This document shows positions 37,052-45,625 of a stretch of 64,000 nt of DNA, piece after piece. The first letter of the stretch is position 1. Each line of letters opens with the position of its first letter. The position numbers and the translations under genes were made by a program. This DNA is from Mucilaginibacter ginsenosidivorax (GTDB lineage Bacteria; Bacteroidota; Bacteroidia; Sphingobacteriales; Sphingobacteriaceae): positions 186,001 through 250,000 of the forward strand of contig NZ_CP042437.1 in assembly GCF_007971525.1 (NCBI RefSeq), read 5' to 3'. Under the pieces are notes generated by a model that did no database searches, was not told the DNA's origin, and saw only the letters and a list, made by a program, of their open reading frames with translations.

Positions 37052-38029
37052 TTAAAGAACTGCATCTATCAGCGTTCCGTAAAATTCGCCCAGATCCATG
37101 CCTGCTGCCCTTACCTGTTGTGGGATAAGGCTGGCTGCCGACTGACCGGGTGTGGTATTTATCTCAATAAAATAAAAGTCGTTAGTTCCTTCCAGCAAAA
37201 TAAAATCGACCCTTACCATGCCTTTGCAATTAAGGCGGATATAAACTTCGGTTACAATATCGGCTATCAGATCAACCTGCGCGGGCGGCAAATCTGCCGG
37301 TGTTATCTCTTTGGTTACGCCCGATGTGTATTTGGCTTCGTAATCAAAAAAGTCCTTAGTGGTCAAAATCTCTGTTGCGGGCAGCACGGTGATTTTACCA
37401 TTCAACCGGGCTATGCCTATACTAAACTCACGGCCTTTAATAAATTCCTCTACCAGTATCTGCTCATCTTCATGGAAGGCCTTTTTTAAAGCATCGGGCA
37501 AGCCGGCAACATTATAAACCTTGCTCATGCCTACGCTGCTACCCCCATTATTGGGTTTGATGAACAACGGAAACTTAAGCGTGGCAGCAATTATCGCCAC
37601 ATCGTGCATGTCCTTTTCAAACAGGCGCATGGAATGGGCCGTATGCAGGCCATGTATGCCATTCACTATGGTTTTAGTGTAAGCCTTGTTCATGGTGATA
37701 GCCGATGTAGTAGCATCGCAGGTATTGTAGGGTATGCCCAGCATATCCAGGTAGCCTTGAATCTTACCATCTTCGCCGGGAGTGCCGTGTATGGTAATAA
37801 AAGCAAAATCAAATTTTATTTTTTCGCCATCCAGGGTAATACTGAAATCGTTTTTATCAACATCAACCACACCGTGGCCTGCTTCATGAATCCACCTGTC
37901 GCGGTTTACATAAATGGTATAAACTTTATATTTTGAGGCATCAAGGCTGGCGGCAATATTTTTGGCGCTGTTTACAGATACTTCATACTCACCGGTAAAG
38001 CCACCGGCCAAAAGGGCTATGTTTTTCAT
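37052..38029 (-). CDS. ddl: D-alanine--D-alanine ligase
   Basis: A 325-residue ATP-grasp enzyme that makes D-Ala-D-Ala for peptidoglycan. Visible are the N-terminal ALLAGGFTGEYEVSVNSA, FITIHGTPGEDGKIQGYLDM, the ATP-binding FPLFIKPNNGGSSVGMSKV and EEFIKGREFSIGI, and the metal-binding DFILLEGTNDFYFIEINTTPG. It is divergent from the PASTA protein gene. Other cell-wall genes (PASTA protein, mltG) follow on the plus strand. Confidence 0.94.
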   Translation of the reverse strand: MKNIALLAGGFTGEYEVSVNSAKNIAASLDASKYKVYTIYVNRDRWIHEAGHGVVDVDKNDFSITLDGEKIKFDFAFITIHGTPGEDGKIQGYLDMLGIPYNTCDATTSAITMNKAYTKTIVNGIHGLHTAHSMRLFEKDMHDVAIIAATLKFPLFIKPNNGGSSVGMSKVYNVAGLPDALKKAFHEDEQILVEEFIKGREFSIGIARLNGKITVLPATEILTTKDFFDYEAKYTSGVTKEITPADLPPAQVDLIADIVTEVYIRLNCKGMVRVDFILLEGTNDFYFIEINTTPGQSAASLIPQQVRAAGMDLGEFYGTLIDAVL

Positions 38030-38031
38030 TT

Positions 38032-38200
38032 GATTTCGGATGTCGAATGTTCGATTTCGGATTTATTATTTTTCAACAATCAAGTGTGTTGATTTTCGAT
38101 TTCCAAAGTAAGAATAATACTCTTGAATTTGCCAAACTGAAATATAAATTATCAATTTCAAATTCCTTAAATCCGAATTCCCAAATCCGAATTCCGAAAT
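38032..38200. repeat. Diffuse word-composed inverted repeat
   Basis: Two copies of ATTTCGGAT at 38032-38064 face AAATCCGAA- and TTCCGAAAT-like words at 38169-38200 across the ddl/PASTA spacer. Pairing is imperfect, weaker than in the other elements. A similar but more decayed AATTAGT/ACTAAT array fills 39332-39517 between the rhodanese gene and mltG. Confidence 0.45.
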
Positions 38201-38250
38201 TATCACTATGTTTGATACTTATTTGACTGTAATTATCCCTACGCATACCA

Positions 38251-39042
38251 ATGAGCAAATTTGGTCTTTATTTAAAAACAAAATCATTCCGTTATAACCT
38301 TTTAGGTGCAATTGTTACAGTAGTTGTAGTTGTTTTAATTGCTTTTTATAGCCTGGGATATTACACTAACCATGGCTCCGGGATACCTGTACCAAAGCTT
38401 AAAGGCGAGAAAATTGATCGCGCTATGGCGTTATTAAAAGAGCAGGGCTTTGGCTATAAAATAGATTCGGTTTATGTTGAGGATGTTGAGCCGGGAACCA
38501 TTGTAGAACAAGACCCAGATGCCGGAACCAATGTAAAAGAAGGCCGAGTTATTTATTTAACCATGGTTACATTACAGGCACCGCCGGTGGCTTTGCCCGA
38601 CCTGGAACAGGCCAGTTACCGCGAAGCAACGGCTACCCTATCCAACTATGGCTTAAAAATTGGCGATACCACTTACCGGTCGGATATTGCCCGCGATCGT
38701 ATACTCGAAGTACGCTTTGGTGGCGTAGTTATTAAAACGGGCTACAAACTACCTAAAGGATCGAAAGTAGACCTGGTTTTGGGCGATGGCGCAGGAGCAA
38801 GCGAGGTAGCCATTCCCGAACTGATTAACCTTGATTTGGATGCGGCACGTTTTGCTATTAAAGGCGCAGGATTAACAATGGGCACAATAACTTACCAGGG
38901 TTCCATAACCGACTCGACCAATGTGGTTGTAACCGCACAATACCCCATGAGAACCGACTCGTTGAGTAAAACCAGCATAGGTACACGCATGAACATTACT
39001 GTTTCACAAGGTGCAAAAACAAATGCAGCCCCAACAAATTAA
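38251..39042 (+). CDS. PASTA domain membrane protein
   Basis: A 263-residue protein with an N-terminal membrane anchor (residues 15-37) and three PASTA repeats (about 46-110, 115-180 and 188-255), each with a D/E-rich (E)A-x5-G pattern and a closing V-x(3)-G. PASTA domains bind peptidoglycan or lipid II fragments. There is no kinase or transpeptidase domain, so it may act as a cell-wall sensor or scaffold. It overlaps the following rhodanese gene by 20 bp and sits beside ddl. Confidence 0.88.
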   Translation: MSKFGLYLKTKSFRYNLLGAIVTVVVVVLIAFYSLGYYTNHGSGIPVPKLKGEKIDRAMALLKEQGFGYKIDSVYVEDVEPGTIVEQDPDAGTNVKEGRVIYLTMVTLQAPPVALPDLEQASYREATATLSNYGLKIGDTTYRSDIARDRILEVRFGGVVIKTGYKLPKGSKVDLVLGDGAGASEVAIPELINLDLDAARFAIKGAGLTMGTITYQGSITDSTNVVVTAQYPMRTDSLSKTSIGTRMNITVSQGAKTNAAPTN

Positions 39043-39331
39043 TGCAACCGAATTACTTGCCCGGATAAACCAGGGCGAACAACTTCACTTGATAGATGTA
39101 CGTGAGGCTATTGAATATCACACCTATAACATCGGCGGGGTTAATATTCCGCTGGGTGCTCTTGCAGGCAAGATAAATAACCTGGATTACAACAAAACCG
39201 ATGAATTAATCGTTATCTGCAAGGTTGGCCTACGCAGCGAAACCGCTCAAACACTATTACTGCAAAACGGTTATCACAACGTTAAAAACTTAACTGGCGG
39301 ATTGATTGCCATTCAAAAAATCAGACACTAA
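39023..39331 (+). CDS. Rhodanese-like sulfurtransferase, single domain
   Basis: A 102-residue single rhodanese domain. LHLIDVREAIEYHTYNI is the first signature and VICKVGLRS holds the persulfide-forming cysteine in a C-x4-R loop. It is likely a cytosolic sulfur carrier. The ATG at 39023 is chosen over GTG at 39011. It overlaps the end of the PASTA gene in another frame. Confidence 0.87.
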   Translation: MQPQQINATELLARINQGEQLHLIDVREAIEYHTYNIGGVNIPLGALAGKINNLDYNKTDELIVICKVGLRSETAQTLLLQNGYHNVKNLTGGLIAIQKIRH

Positions 39332-39517
39332 TTAGAACTAATTAAAGCGAATTGCACGAATTGAATTAATGGAAAAAATACAGATCTGACGGGTTATAAT
39401 CTACCTCATAAAAATCAAATAAATTATCACCTTAGTTTTCTAATTCATTTAATCAGGCAACATTAGTGAAATTAGTGTGATAAAAACTAAACAATTACCA
39501 TTTATAGCTAATTTATC

Positions 39518-40570
39518 ATGACTGAGAAAAAGTCAAAATCAGGACCATTTAAAAAATTTATTATCGCATTTGTAATTGTGATTATTATCATATTGGCAGG
39601 CGTTGGTGTAAACTATTACTATAAATATTTTGGCCCCAATGTAACCGCCAAACAGGAGTACTTATATATACATACCGGCGCAACCTATGCCGACGTAATT
39701 AAAACCGTACAGAATGAAGGTATGGTTAAAGATACCGTTACTTTTAACTGGGCGGCTGTAAACATGAACTATACACACCGGGTTAAACCGGGAAGGTACC
39801 ACCTGCACGAAGGCATGAGCAACCGTAAGCTCATTAATATGCTGGCATCCGGCACACAGGAGCCTGTACAACTGGAGTTTCATGGTTTAAGGCAGAAGGA
39901 GCAATTTGCCGGTTTTGTTTCCAAAAAAATCGAGCCCGATTCGGTATCAATCATCAACTTGCTGGATTCATCAAGCTACGTGGCCAAATATGGTTTTACT
40001 ACAGATAATGTGTATACCATGTTTATGCCCAACTCCTACCAAATGTACTGGAATACATCGCCCGATAAATTCTTTAAAAAGATGTATGCCAACTACCAAA
40101 AATTCTGGACACCAGAGCGTAAACGGAAGGCTGCTGCCCTTAACCTGTCGCAACAGGAAGTATCTGTTTTAGCCTCGGTAGTTGATGCCGAAGCGTTGCA
40201 TGACGATGAAATGCCGGCCATTGCAGGCTTATACCTTAACCGCCTTAAAAAAGGCATGAAACTGGAAGCCGACCCTACCGTAATTTTTGCTTTAAATGAT
40301 TTCACGATCAAGCGGGTATTGAACAGGTACCTGTCATACAATTCGCCTTATAACACTTACCTGCATACAGGTTTGCCTCCCGGTCCTATCATGATGCCAT
40401 CCGTAAATGCAGTAAACGCTGTGCTCGATCATCAAAACAACGATTACATATACATGTGCGCCAAAGCCGATTTTTCGGGCTATCATGCGTTTGCAGACAA
40501 CGTTGCCGACCATTTAGTAAATGCCCATGCTTTTCAGAAAGCGCTTAACGAACGCAACATTAAAAGGTAA
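39518..40570 (+). CDS. mltG: Endolytic murein transglycosylase MltG
   Basis: A 350-residue inner-membrane protein with one N-terminal span (residues 12-32), a LysM-like region and the YceG catalytic domain. It cleaves nascent glycan strands to end peptidoglycan elongation. The catalytic neighbourhood reads SVVDAEALHDDEMPAIAGLY, followed by RLKKGMKLEADPTV and LPPGPI. Many homologues have VE(K/E)E where this one has VDAE, so the acidic residue order is unusual but an acid remains. Its stop overlaps the thioesterase start (TAATG). Confidence 0.92.
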   Translation: MTEKKSKSGPFKKFIIAFVIVIIIILAGVGVNYYYKYFGPNVTAKQEYLYIHTGATYADVIKTVQNEGMVKDTVTFNWAAVNMNYTHRVKPGRYHLHEGMSNRKLINMLASGTQEPVQLEFHGLRQKEQFAGFVSKKIEPDSVSIINLLDSSSYVAKYGFTTDNVYTMFMPNSYQMYWNTSPDKFFKKMYANYQKFWTPERKRKAAALNLSQQEVSVLASVVDAEALHDDEMPAIAGLYLNRLKKGMKLEADPTVIFALNDFTIKRVLNRYLSYNSPYNTYLHTGLPPGPIMMPSVNAVNAVLDHQNNDYIYMCAKADFSGYHAFADNVADHLVNAHAFQKALNERNIKR

Positions 40571-40977
40571 TGCTTGAACATACCACCAAAATACGGGTGC
40601 GGTACGGCGAAACCGACCAGATGGGCTATATGTACTACGGCAACTACGCCGAATTTTATGAAGTTGGCCGTGTAGAAATGCTGCGCAGCCTTGGCTTAAC
40701 TTATAGCGGCATGGAGCAGTCGGGCATTATGATGCCTGTGCTGGAGCTTAAATGCAAGTACCTGAAACCGGCTTTGTACGATGAAGAAATAAGCGTGAAA
40801 GTAATTATGGATAAAATGCCCGGCATCCGTATCCATTTCCGGTACGACCTAAGTAATGAAAAAGGTGAGCTGATTAATACCGGCGAAACTTTACTGGTTT
40901 TCATCAACATGAAAACAAACCGCCCCTGCCTGCCACCGCAGGATTTTATAGATAAATTATTGCCTTTTTTTGAGTAA
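40570..40977 (+). CDS. Acyl-CoA thioesterase, 4HBT/YbgC family
   Basis: A 135-residue single hot-dog domain starting TKIRVRYGETDQMGYMYYGN, the YbgC/FadM active-site signature with aspartate 16 or so as the catalytic acid. It hydrolyses acyl-CoA thioesters; chain length is unknown. It is translationally coupled to mltG upstream, a common Bacteroidota order, and followed 10 bp later by yihY. Confidence 0.88.
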   Translation: MLEHTTKIRVRYGETDQMGYMYYGNYAEFYEVGRVEMLRSLGLTYSGMEQSGIMMPVLELKCKYLKPALYDEEISVKVIMDKMPGIRIHFRYDLSNEKGELINTGETLLVFINMKTNRPCLPPQDFIDKLLPFFE

Positions 40978-40987
40978 ATTTGGTTAG

Positions 40988-41968
40988 ATGAGATGGCTTC
41001 ACCACTTTTTGCTGCGCTTTAGTTTTTATCAGTACATTATCGAGTGGACAAAATATATCATTATACCGGGTTTTCGCCCGCTGCCTTTATATACTGTTAT
41101 TGATTTCTTCATCAAAGAGATCACCAAAACTTCATTAACTAACCGGGCATATGCGCTGGCCTATAGTTTTATGTTGGCTATATTCCCTGCAACAATCTTT
41201 TTATTTACGCTTATCCCCTATATCCACATAAAAAACTTCCAGGGTACGTTATTAACCATTTTGGCTTCAGTAATGCCCACAAATGCTTATTTAGCCTTCA
41301 GGGAGACGCTTATCGATATCATCAAGAATCAAAACGGCAAGTTGTTATCATTTGGTTTTTTATCAACCATGTATTTTGCTACCAACGGCGTAATCAACCT
41401 GATGAAAGCCTTCAACAAATCATCGTTAATTATTGACAGGCGAACCTGGCTCAAACGGCGGCTGGTTGCTACCGGCATTACCATAGCCATCAGCATGGCG
41501 CTTTTTATTTCGATAGCCATTATGATTGCCGGGCAGGCCGTTATCCATTGGATTCAATTGCATGTTAATAAAGAAAGTCATTTCTGGATCTACCCTGTTA
41601 TGCTGTTCCGATGGATCATGATCATCATCATTATTTTTGTAAGCATAGCCTGGCTGTACCGCTACGGCCCCGCCCACAAAAAGCGATGGAATTTTATAAC
41701 CCCTGGCTCGGTACTGGCCACTGCGCTGGCGGTGCTTACCTCTCTTGGATTTTCCTATTACATCAACAATTTTTCGTCGTATAACAAGGTTTACGGATCA
41801 ATCGGGACACTGATTGTGGTGATGCTTTGGATGTATATAAACTCGCTTATTTTGCTCATCGGGTTTGAATTAAACGCGTCGGTTGAGCTTTCAAAACGCA
41901 GTTTAAGGGTGGTAAAACCTCGTTTTAACAGCTTCAGGCAGAAAAAAGCCGACCATTTTAAAAATTAA
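40988..41968 (+). CDS. YihY/BrkB family membrane protein
   Basis: A 326-residue protein with about six membrane spans and the family pattern (ITKTSLTNRAYALAYSFMLA near the start, FNKSSLIIDRRTWLKRRL in the middle, and GSIGTLIVVMLWMYINSLIL near the end). YihY proteins were once called ribonuclease BN; their function is unsettled and may involve transport. It is the last chromosomal gene before the integration site. Confidence 0.9.
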   Translation: MRWLHHFLLRFSFYQYIIEWTKYIIIPGFRPLPLYTVIDFFIKEITKTSLTNRAYALAYSFMLAIFPATIFLFTLIPYIHIKNFQGTLLTILASVMPTNAYLAFRETLIDIIKNQNGKLLSFGFLSTMYFATNGVINLMKAFNKSSLIIDRRTWLKRRLVATGITIAISMALFISIAIMIAGQAVIHWIQLHVNKESHFWIYPVMLFRWIMIIIIIFVSIAWLYRYGPAHKKRWNFITPGSVLATALAVLTSLGFSYYINNFSSYNKVYGSIGTLIVVMLWMYINSLILLIGFELNASVELSKRSLRVVKPRFNSFRQKKADHFKN

Positions 41969-42066
41969 TTACCTGTCTATCAAAAACTTAAAGCGATATG
42001 TTAAGAAATTGAAAAAAAATCATTTCGATACTTGTCAATCCGCCCGGGATTTGTACTTTTGTCCCC

Positions 42067-42153
42067 GGAGAGCTGGCAGAGTGGTCGATTGCGGCAGTCT
42101 TGAAAACTGTTGAACTGTGAAAGGTTCCTGGGGTTCGAATCCCTAGCTCTCCG
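42067..42153 (+). tRNA. tRNA-Ser (anticodon UGA)
   Basis: An 87-nt gene. The acceptor stem GGAGAGC pairs with GCTCTCC. The anticodon stem-loop centres on TGA at 42101-42103. A long class II variable arm and the T-loop GGTTCGAATCC are present; no CCA is encoded. The 3' end is the probable attachment site of the integrative element, whose integrase gene starts about 260 bp downstream. Confidence 0.95.
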
Positions 42154-42174
42154 CTGATTACATTAACAAAAGTC

Positions 42175-42212
42175 AAAAAAGCCCTTTAATTGCGAAATTA
42201 AGGGGTTTTTTC
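42175..42212 (+). terminator. Terminator after tRNA-Ser
   Basis: The stem CCCTTTAATT/AAATTAAGGGG (42182-42191 and 42195-42205) is flanked by A6 and T6 runs. It ends the tRNA transcript and, being symmetric, shields the integrase region. Confidence 0.7.
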
Positions 42213-42261
42213 TTTTACATACCTACCAAAACTCGCAAATAAACGCAAAACTCTAATGCGT

Positions 42262-42315
42262 CATTCGTAGCGTCTTTTCAAAATCGCACTAAAAAACAAA
42301 AAGACGCTACGAATG
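42262..42315. repeat. Perfect 17-bp inverted repeat between the tRNA and the integrase
   Basis: Arms 42262-42278 (CATTCGTAGCGTCTTTT) and 42299-42315 are exact complements separated by 20 bp. The position, between the attachment site and the integrase promoter, fits an integrase or excisionase arm-binding site or an operator. It could also form a hairpin in readthrough RNA. Confidence 0.6.
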
Positions 42316-42359
42316 GCTTATAACCATTTGAAATACAGCATGTTCGAGACACGCGCATC

Positions 42360-42389
42360 TTGTTAAAAAGTGGCTAAAACGTAATTTTG
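42360..42389 (+). promoter_or_regulatory. Candidate integrase promoter
   Basis: TTG at 42360-42362 and TAATTTTG at 42382-42389, separated by 19 bp, match the Bacteroidota -33/-7 pattern. Transcription would start near 42396, which supports ATG 42411 rather than the ATG at 42387 as the integrase start. Confidence 0.5.
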
Positions 42390-42410
42390 TTTAACTTTTA
42401 TTTATGTTTT

Positions 42411-43646
42411 ATGTTAGAAAAATCATTTGGGTTAATGTTCTTTTTAAAGCAGCCCAAAAACAAAGAAGAAGACAACCGATTTGTCTACCTGAAAATCACC
42501 GTCGACGGCAAGGCGGTCGAGCTATCTACCAAGCGTAGGTGTGAAAAATCGAAATGGAATGTTCATGCTGGCCGGGCCCTGGGAACAAAAGAATCGACAA
42601 GAGAATTAAACCAGTACCTTGATTCCTTCGAACGCCAGGTATTCCAGGTAAAACGGTGCCTGAATGACTCTGAACGAACGGTTACCGCGATGGCAATAAA
42701 AGATATATTAACCGGAAACATCGAAAAACCAAAAATGATCATGGAGGTATTCCAGCAGCACAACGATCAAATGAAGGCGTTGGAGGGCATAGATTTCGCT
42801 GCCGGTACTGTTGAACGTTATCATGTGTCCCTGGAACATACCCGCTCCTTCATCAAATGGATGTATAAAGCAGATGATAAACCGATCAAAGAGCTGGACC
42901 ATGAATTTATTTCACAGTATGCATTTTGGTTAAAAACCGTTCGGAAATGCAACCACAATACGACCATGAAATACCTGGCCAACTTTAAAAAAGTGGTTTT
43001 GATCTGTGTAAAAAACAGGTGGCTGCCCGGAGATCCGTTTGCCAATTTCAAGTTGACTAAAAAACCAGTGGAAAAGGCGGCATTAACTGAATCGGAACTT
43101 ATAAGAATAATAGAAAGGAAATTTATTTCGGAAAGATTGGATATTGTCAGGGATGTCTTCGTGTTTAGTTGTTACACGGGCCTGGCTTACGCAGATGTAA
43201 GGAATCTGAAGAGATCAGATATAAGAAAAGGCCTGGACAATAAGGATTGGATATTTGTCAAGCGGCAAAAGACGAATTCTCCGTCAAATCTGCCGTTACT
43301 GGCCCAGGCCAGGCAAATTATTTCCAGTTACAGCAAACACCCTAAATGCGCTGACTCGGGATTAGCATTACCGGTATTGACAAATCAAAAAATGAATGCC
43401 TATTTAAAAGAGATCGCTGATCTGTGCGGGATAAACATGGAGCTCACTTTTCATATTGCCCGACACACCTTCGCCACGACAGTTACACTTAACAATGGTG
43501 TACCAATAGAGTCTGTGTCAAAAATGTTAGGCCACGCATCCATAAAGCAAACTCAGCATTATGCAAAAACGCAGGATTATAAAATCAGTAAAGACATGCT
43601 GCAGCTGGCAAAAAGTCTAAACAAGAAAAACCGATTGGAGGTATAG
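42411..43646 (+). CDS. Tyrosine recombinase/integrase of the ICE (CTnDOT-like)
   Basis: A 411-residue integrase with an N-terminal arm-binding domain, a SAM-like core-binding domain (about 100-195) and a C-terminal catalytic domain. Catalytic residues visible are HIARHTFAT (His and Arg), LGHASIKQTQHYA (His, Tyr) and the Lys turn region. The first catalytic arginine position reads YTGLAYADV, as in IntDOT, which lacks the usual Arg I. It probably integrates the element at the 3' end of tRNA-Ser. The ATG at 42411 is preferred from promoter spacing. Confidence 0.92.
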   Translation: MLEKSFGLMFFLKQPKNKEEDNRFVYLKITVDGKAVELSTKRRCEKSKWNVHAGRALGTKESTRELNQYLDSFERQVFQVKRCLNDSERTVTAMAIKDILTGNIEKPKMIMEVFQQHNDQMKALEGIDFAAGTVERYHVSLEHTRSFIKWMYKADDKPIKELDHEFISQYAFWLKTVRKCNHNTTMKYLANFKKVVLICVKNRWLPGDPFANFKLTKKPVEKAALTESELIRIIERKFISERLDIVRDVFVFSCYTGLAYADVRNLKRSDIRKGLDNKDWIFVKRQKTNSPSNLPLLAQARQIISSYSKHPKCADSGLALPVLTNQKMNAYLKEIADLCGINMELTFHIARHTFATTVTLNNGVPIESVSKMLGHASIKQTQHYAKTQDYKISKDMLQLAKSLNKKNRLEV

Positions 43647-43742
43647 GGATAAATAAACGGCAGGTCGATGGGTCTGAAAATGGCATCTAATCCCAAGGTT
43701 TCCGCACCAGCAAGTCGCAAATATTAAAAAAGACAAACCAAG

Positions 43743-43774
43743 GTTGGCAAATAACCAACTTTTATTTATCTTTG
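43743..43774 (+). promoter_or_regulatory. Candidate higBA promoter
   Basis: TTGG (43743-43746) and TATCTTTG (43767-43774) with 20-bp spacing resemble the -33/-7 boxes. A GGTT...AACC dyad overlaps the -33 region and could serve antitoxin autorepression. The rest of the 236-bp gap (43647-43882) shows nothing else. Confidence 0.4.
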
Positions 43775-43882
43775 ACTATATCATTCCGGGAAGGTCCGGG
43801 TTGCGACTGAATGTAGTAATGCAGAATTGTAAAATGTAAAAATGTAAGGAGATCGCCGATGGTAACAAAAAACTAAAAAACG

Positions 43883-44176
43883 ATGATCATCATCTATCAA
43901 AAGAAGTTACAGGATTTTGCCAAAAAACACGCAGATGCTGCTAACAGTATTACTACCTGGAAAAAGGTAGTAGAGCACGCTAAATGGGAAAAAGGCGCTG
44001 ATATTTTAGCCGATTTTCCAAAAGCAAAACTAATACCCGCAAAACGGGCCCGTTTCAAAATTACCGGTAATAAATACCGTTTAATTATCGAACTGGATTA
44101 TGCAGATAAAATCGTTGAAATCCGGTTTATCGGCACCCACTCCGAATATGACAATATTGATGCGAGTACCTTTTAG
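43883..44176 (+). CDS. higB: HigB-type mRNA interferase toxin
   Basis: A 97-residue RelE-superfamily toxin. The C-terminal [19 protein letters not shown] is the HigB family hallmark, and basic residues across [14 protein letters not shown] provide the RNA-binding face. HigB cleaves mRNA on the ribosome when not bound by its antitoxin. The toxin-first order with the antitoxin 18 bp downstream is typical of higBA. In an ICE this pair probably stabilises the element. Confidence 0.9.
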   Translation: MIIIYQKKLQDFAKKHADAANSITTWKKVVEHAKWEKGADILADFPKAKLIPAKRARFKITGNKYRLIIELDYADKIVEIRFIGTHSEYDNIDASTF

Positions 44177-44194
44177 GGGTTAAATTTTTAAAAT

Positions 44195-44572
44195 ATGACC
44201 AAAAAGCATTGGTTTTTACTAGAAACCGAACAACAGTATATTGATGCTGTTGCCAGGTATGAAACAATCAAGCGTGCAACAGCAGGAGAAGAAGATCACC
44301 AGGAAAAACTCCTGCTGGTGCATCTGATTGAAACGTATGAAAATAAACATTGGGATTTACCGGAGGTTGACCCGGTTGAAATGATTAAGATCCGCATGGA
44401 GGATTTTGGTTACCGGGCAGCGGATTTGGCCGCGGTTTATGGAGATAAAGGAACGGTAAGTAAAGTGTTAAACTACAAGCAGCCTTTGTCGCTCACTATG
44501 ATCAGGAAATTCAGTGAGCTATTGCGATTGCCCGTTTCTGCCTTAATAAAGGAATATGATCTCAGTCATTAA
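44195..44572 (+). CDS. higA: HigA-type antitoxin with helix-turn-helix
   Basis: A 125-residue protein. The C-terminal half is an Xre-like HTH (YRAADLAAVYGDKGTVSKVL followed by NYKQPLSLTMIRKFSELL). The N-terminal half is the toxin-neutralising part. It binds HigB and represses the operon promoter. Paired with higB upstream. Confidence 0.88.
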   Translation: MTKKHWFLLETEQQYIDAVARYETIKRATAGEEDHQEKLLLVHLIETYENKHWDLPEVDPVEMIKIRMEDFGYRAADLAAVYGDKGTVSKVLNYKQPLSLTMIRKFSELLRLPVSALIKEYDLSH

Positions 44573-44591
44573 TGTACCTGTCGTATAATAA

Positions 44592-44897
44592 CTAAGATTT
44601 AAAGATATCCTCTGTCAGGATCTCTATTTTACTTCCGGTGTAACAATCGTAAGTGGGCTTGTACGAAATGTATCCTAAGTCTGTAAGCTGATTCATGCAC
44701 TTATGGTAGGTACTTGTACTCCTGATATGTGCTTTAGCCATTAATGACTTTCTGGTTATTTTAATCTGCTTTTGAAAACCGGATTCCAACCATAGATTGA
44801 GCAAACAATTGTATATGCTCATATGCCAAACGCTTACATCGGGGTCATCTGCAATTTTTGAATGCAGTTTTGAAAAGGTGGAAAGTTCTGACATCAT
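44592..44897 (-). CDS. Small winged-helix-like protein of the ICE control region
   Basis: A 101-residue protein with helical segments and a possible winged helix (IKITRKSLMAKAHIRSTSTY, then YHKCMNQLTDLGYISY). It starts directly after the excisionase-like gene with no gap, so both are one transcript. It is probably a DNA-binding regulator of excision or transfer; I do not recognise a named family. Confidence 0.6.
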   Translation of the reverse strand: MMSELSTFSKLHSKIADDPDVSVWHMSIYNCLLNLWLESGFQKQIKITRKSLMAKAHIRSTSTYHKCMNQLTDLGYISYKPTYDCYTGSKIEILTEDIFKS

Positions 44898-45161
44898 TTA
44901 TTTGTTTTTGCCACTGATCATATTTTCTACATCAGTTAATTTGTAAAAGTGGATACCTCCCACTTTTTGTGATTTAAGCTTGCCGCTGACCCTTAGGTTC
45001 TGTACCGTACCGGTGGAGATTTTGAGCATTCGCCGGACATCGCTGCAGCGGAGCCAGGTCTTATTATCATCGGGTTTTGCGGAAAGTAAAAGTTTGATAT
45101 CGTTAAGTAAGAGCCTGCGAAATGTTTCCAGATCCTCTTTGGTGATGAGTTCGACACTCAT
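44898..45161 (-). CDS. Excisionase-like helix-turn-helix protein
   Basis: An 87-residue protein with a MerR-like HTH_17 domain (WLRCSDVRRMLKISTGTVQN) and a wing with GGIHFYKLTDVENM. Such proteins serve as Xis-type directionality factors or regulators in Bacteroidota ICEs. Multiple dyads just upstream (45181-45260) are candidate binding sites for it. Whether it is a true Xis is inferred from position only. Confidence 0.7.
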   Translation of the reverse strand: MSVELITKEDLETFRRLLLNDIKLLLSAKPDDNKTWLRCSDVRRMLKISTGTVQNLRVSGKLKSQKVGGIHFYKLTDVENMISGKNK

Positions 45162-45180
45162 AGAAGGGTGTAATAAAAAG

Positions 45181-45260
45181 AAGTTCGATGCGAACTTGTC
45201 TTATAGAGGTTCGCGTATAATAACCAACAGGACGCTCCGGGCGGAACTATCCTATTGGTT
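45181..45260 (-). promoter_or_regulatory. Cluster of three dyads upstream of the excisionase-like gene
   Basis: A perfect AAGTTCGatgCGAACTT (45181-45197), an overlapping GCGAAC/GTTCGC (45190-45195 and 45209-45214) and an 11-bp arm pair AACCAACAGGA/TCCTATTGGTT (45222-45232 and 45250-45260, one mismatch). They lie 20-100 bp before the start codon. The remaining sequence to 45,497 shows no gene or other structure. Confidence 0.5.
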
Positions 45261-45497
45261 TCTATCGGCCAATCCACAATACTTTTGGCAAGAATGAATG
45301 TTCAAGCCAGTAATCTGATTCTCATGATAACAGGTGACATACAAGGGAATTATAGCACTGTTTTGAGGATTAGTGTATGCGGCAACCTTCAGGCGTTTCG
45401 AATTAGAAAAGTACTACAGCTTATTTTGGGTTAAGAATGGGACACCCTAAGAATTACTATTATTTAATGACACGGATATTGGGGACTTTAAATAGGT

Positions 45498-45537
45498 AAA
45501 AAAAGAAAGTCCCTAAACACGCGCTGCCGGGACTTTC
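45498..45537 (-). terminator. Intrinsic terminator of the leftward ICE operon
   Basis: The stem GAAAGTCCC/GGGACTTTC (45505-45513 and 45529-45537) is followed on the minus strand by a run of seven T. It ends the operon whose last gene stops at 45626. Confidence 0.85.
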
Positions 45538-45625
45538 AACCTAAACCTTATCACAAATTGCGGGCAGATCGCCCGCTTTTTTGAATACGCAAAAGAAAAA
45601 TAAGTTTTGGAAACATTCATGCTTT

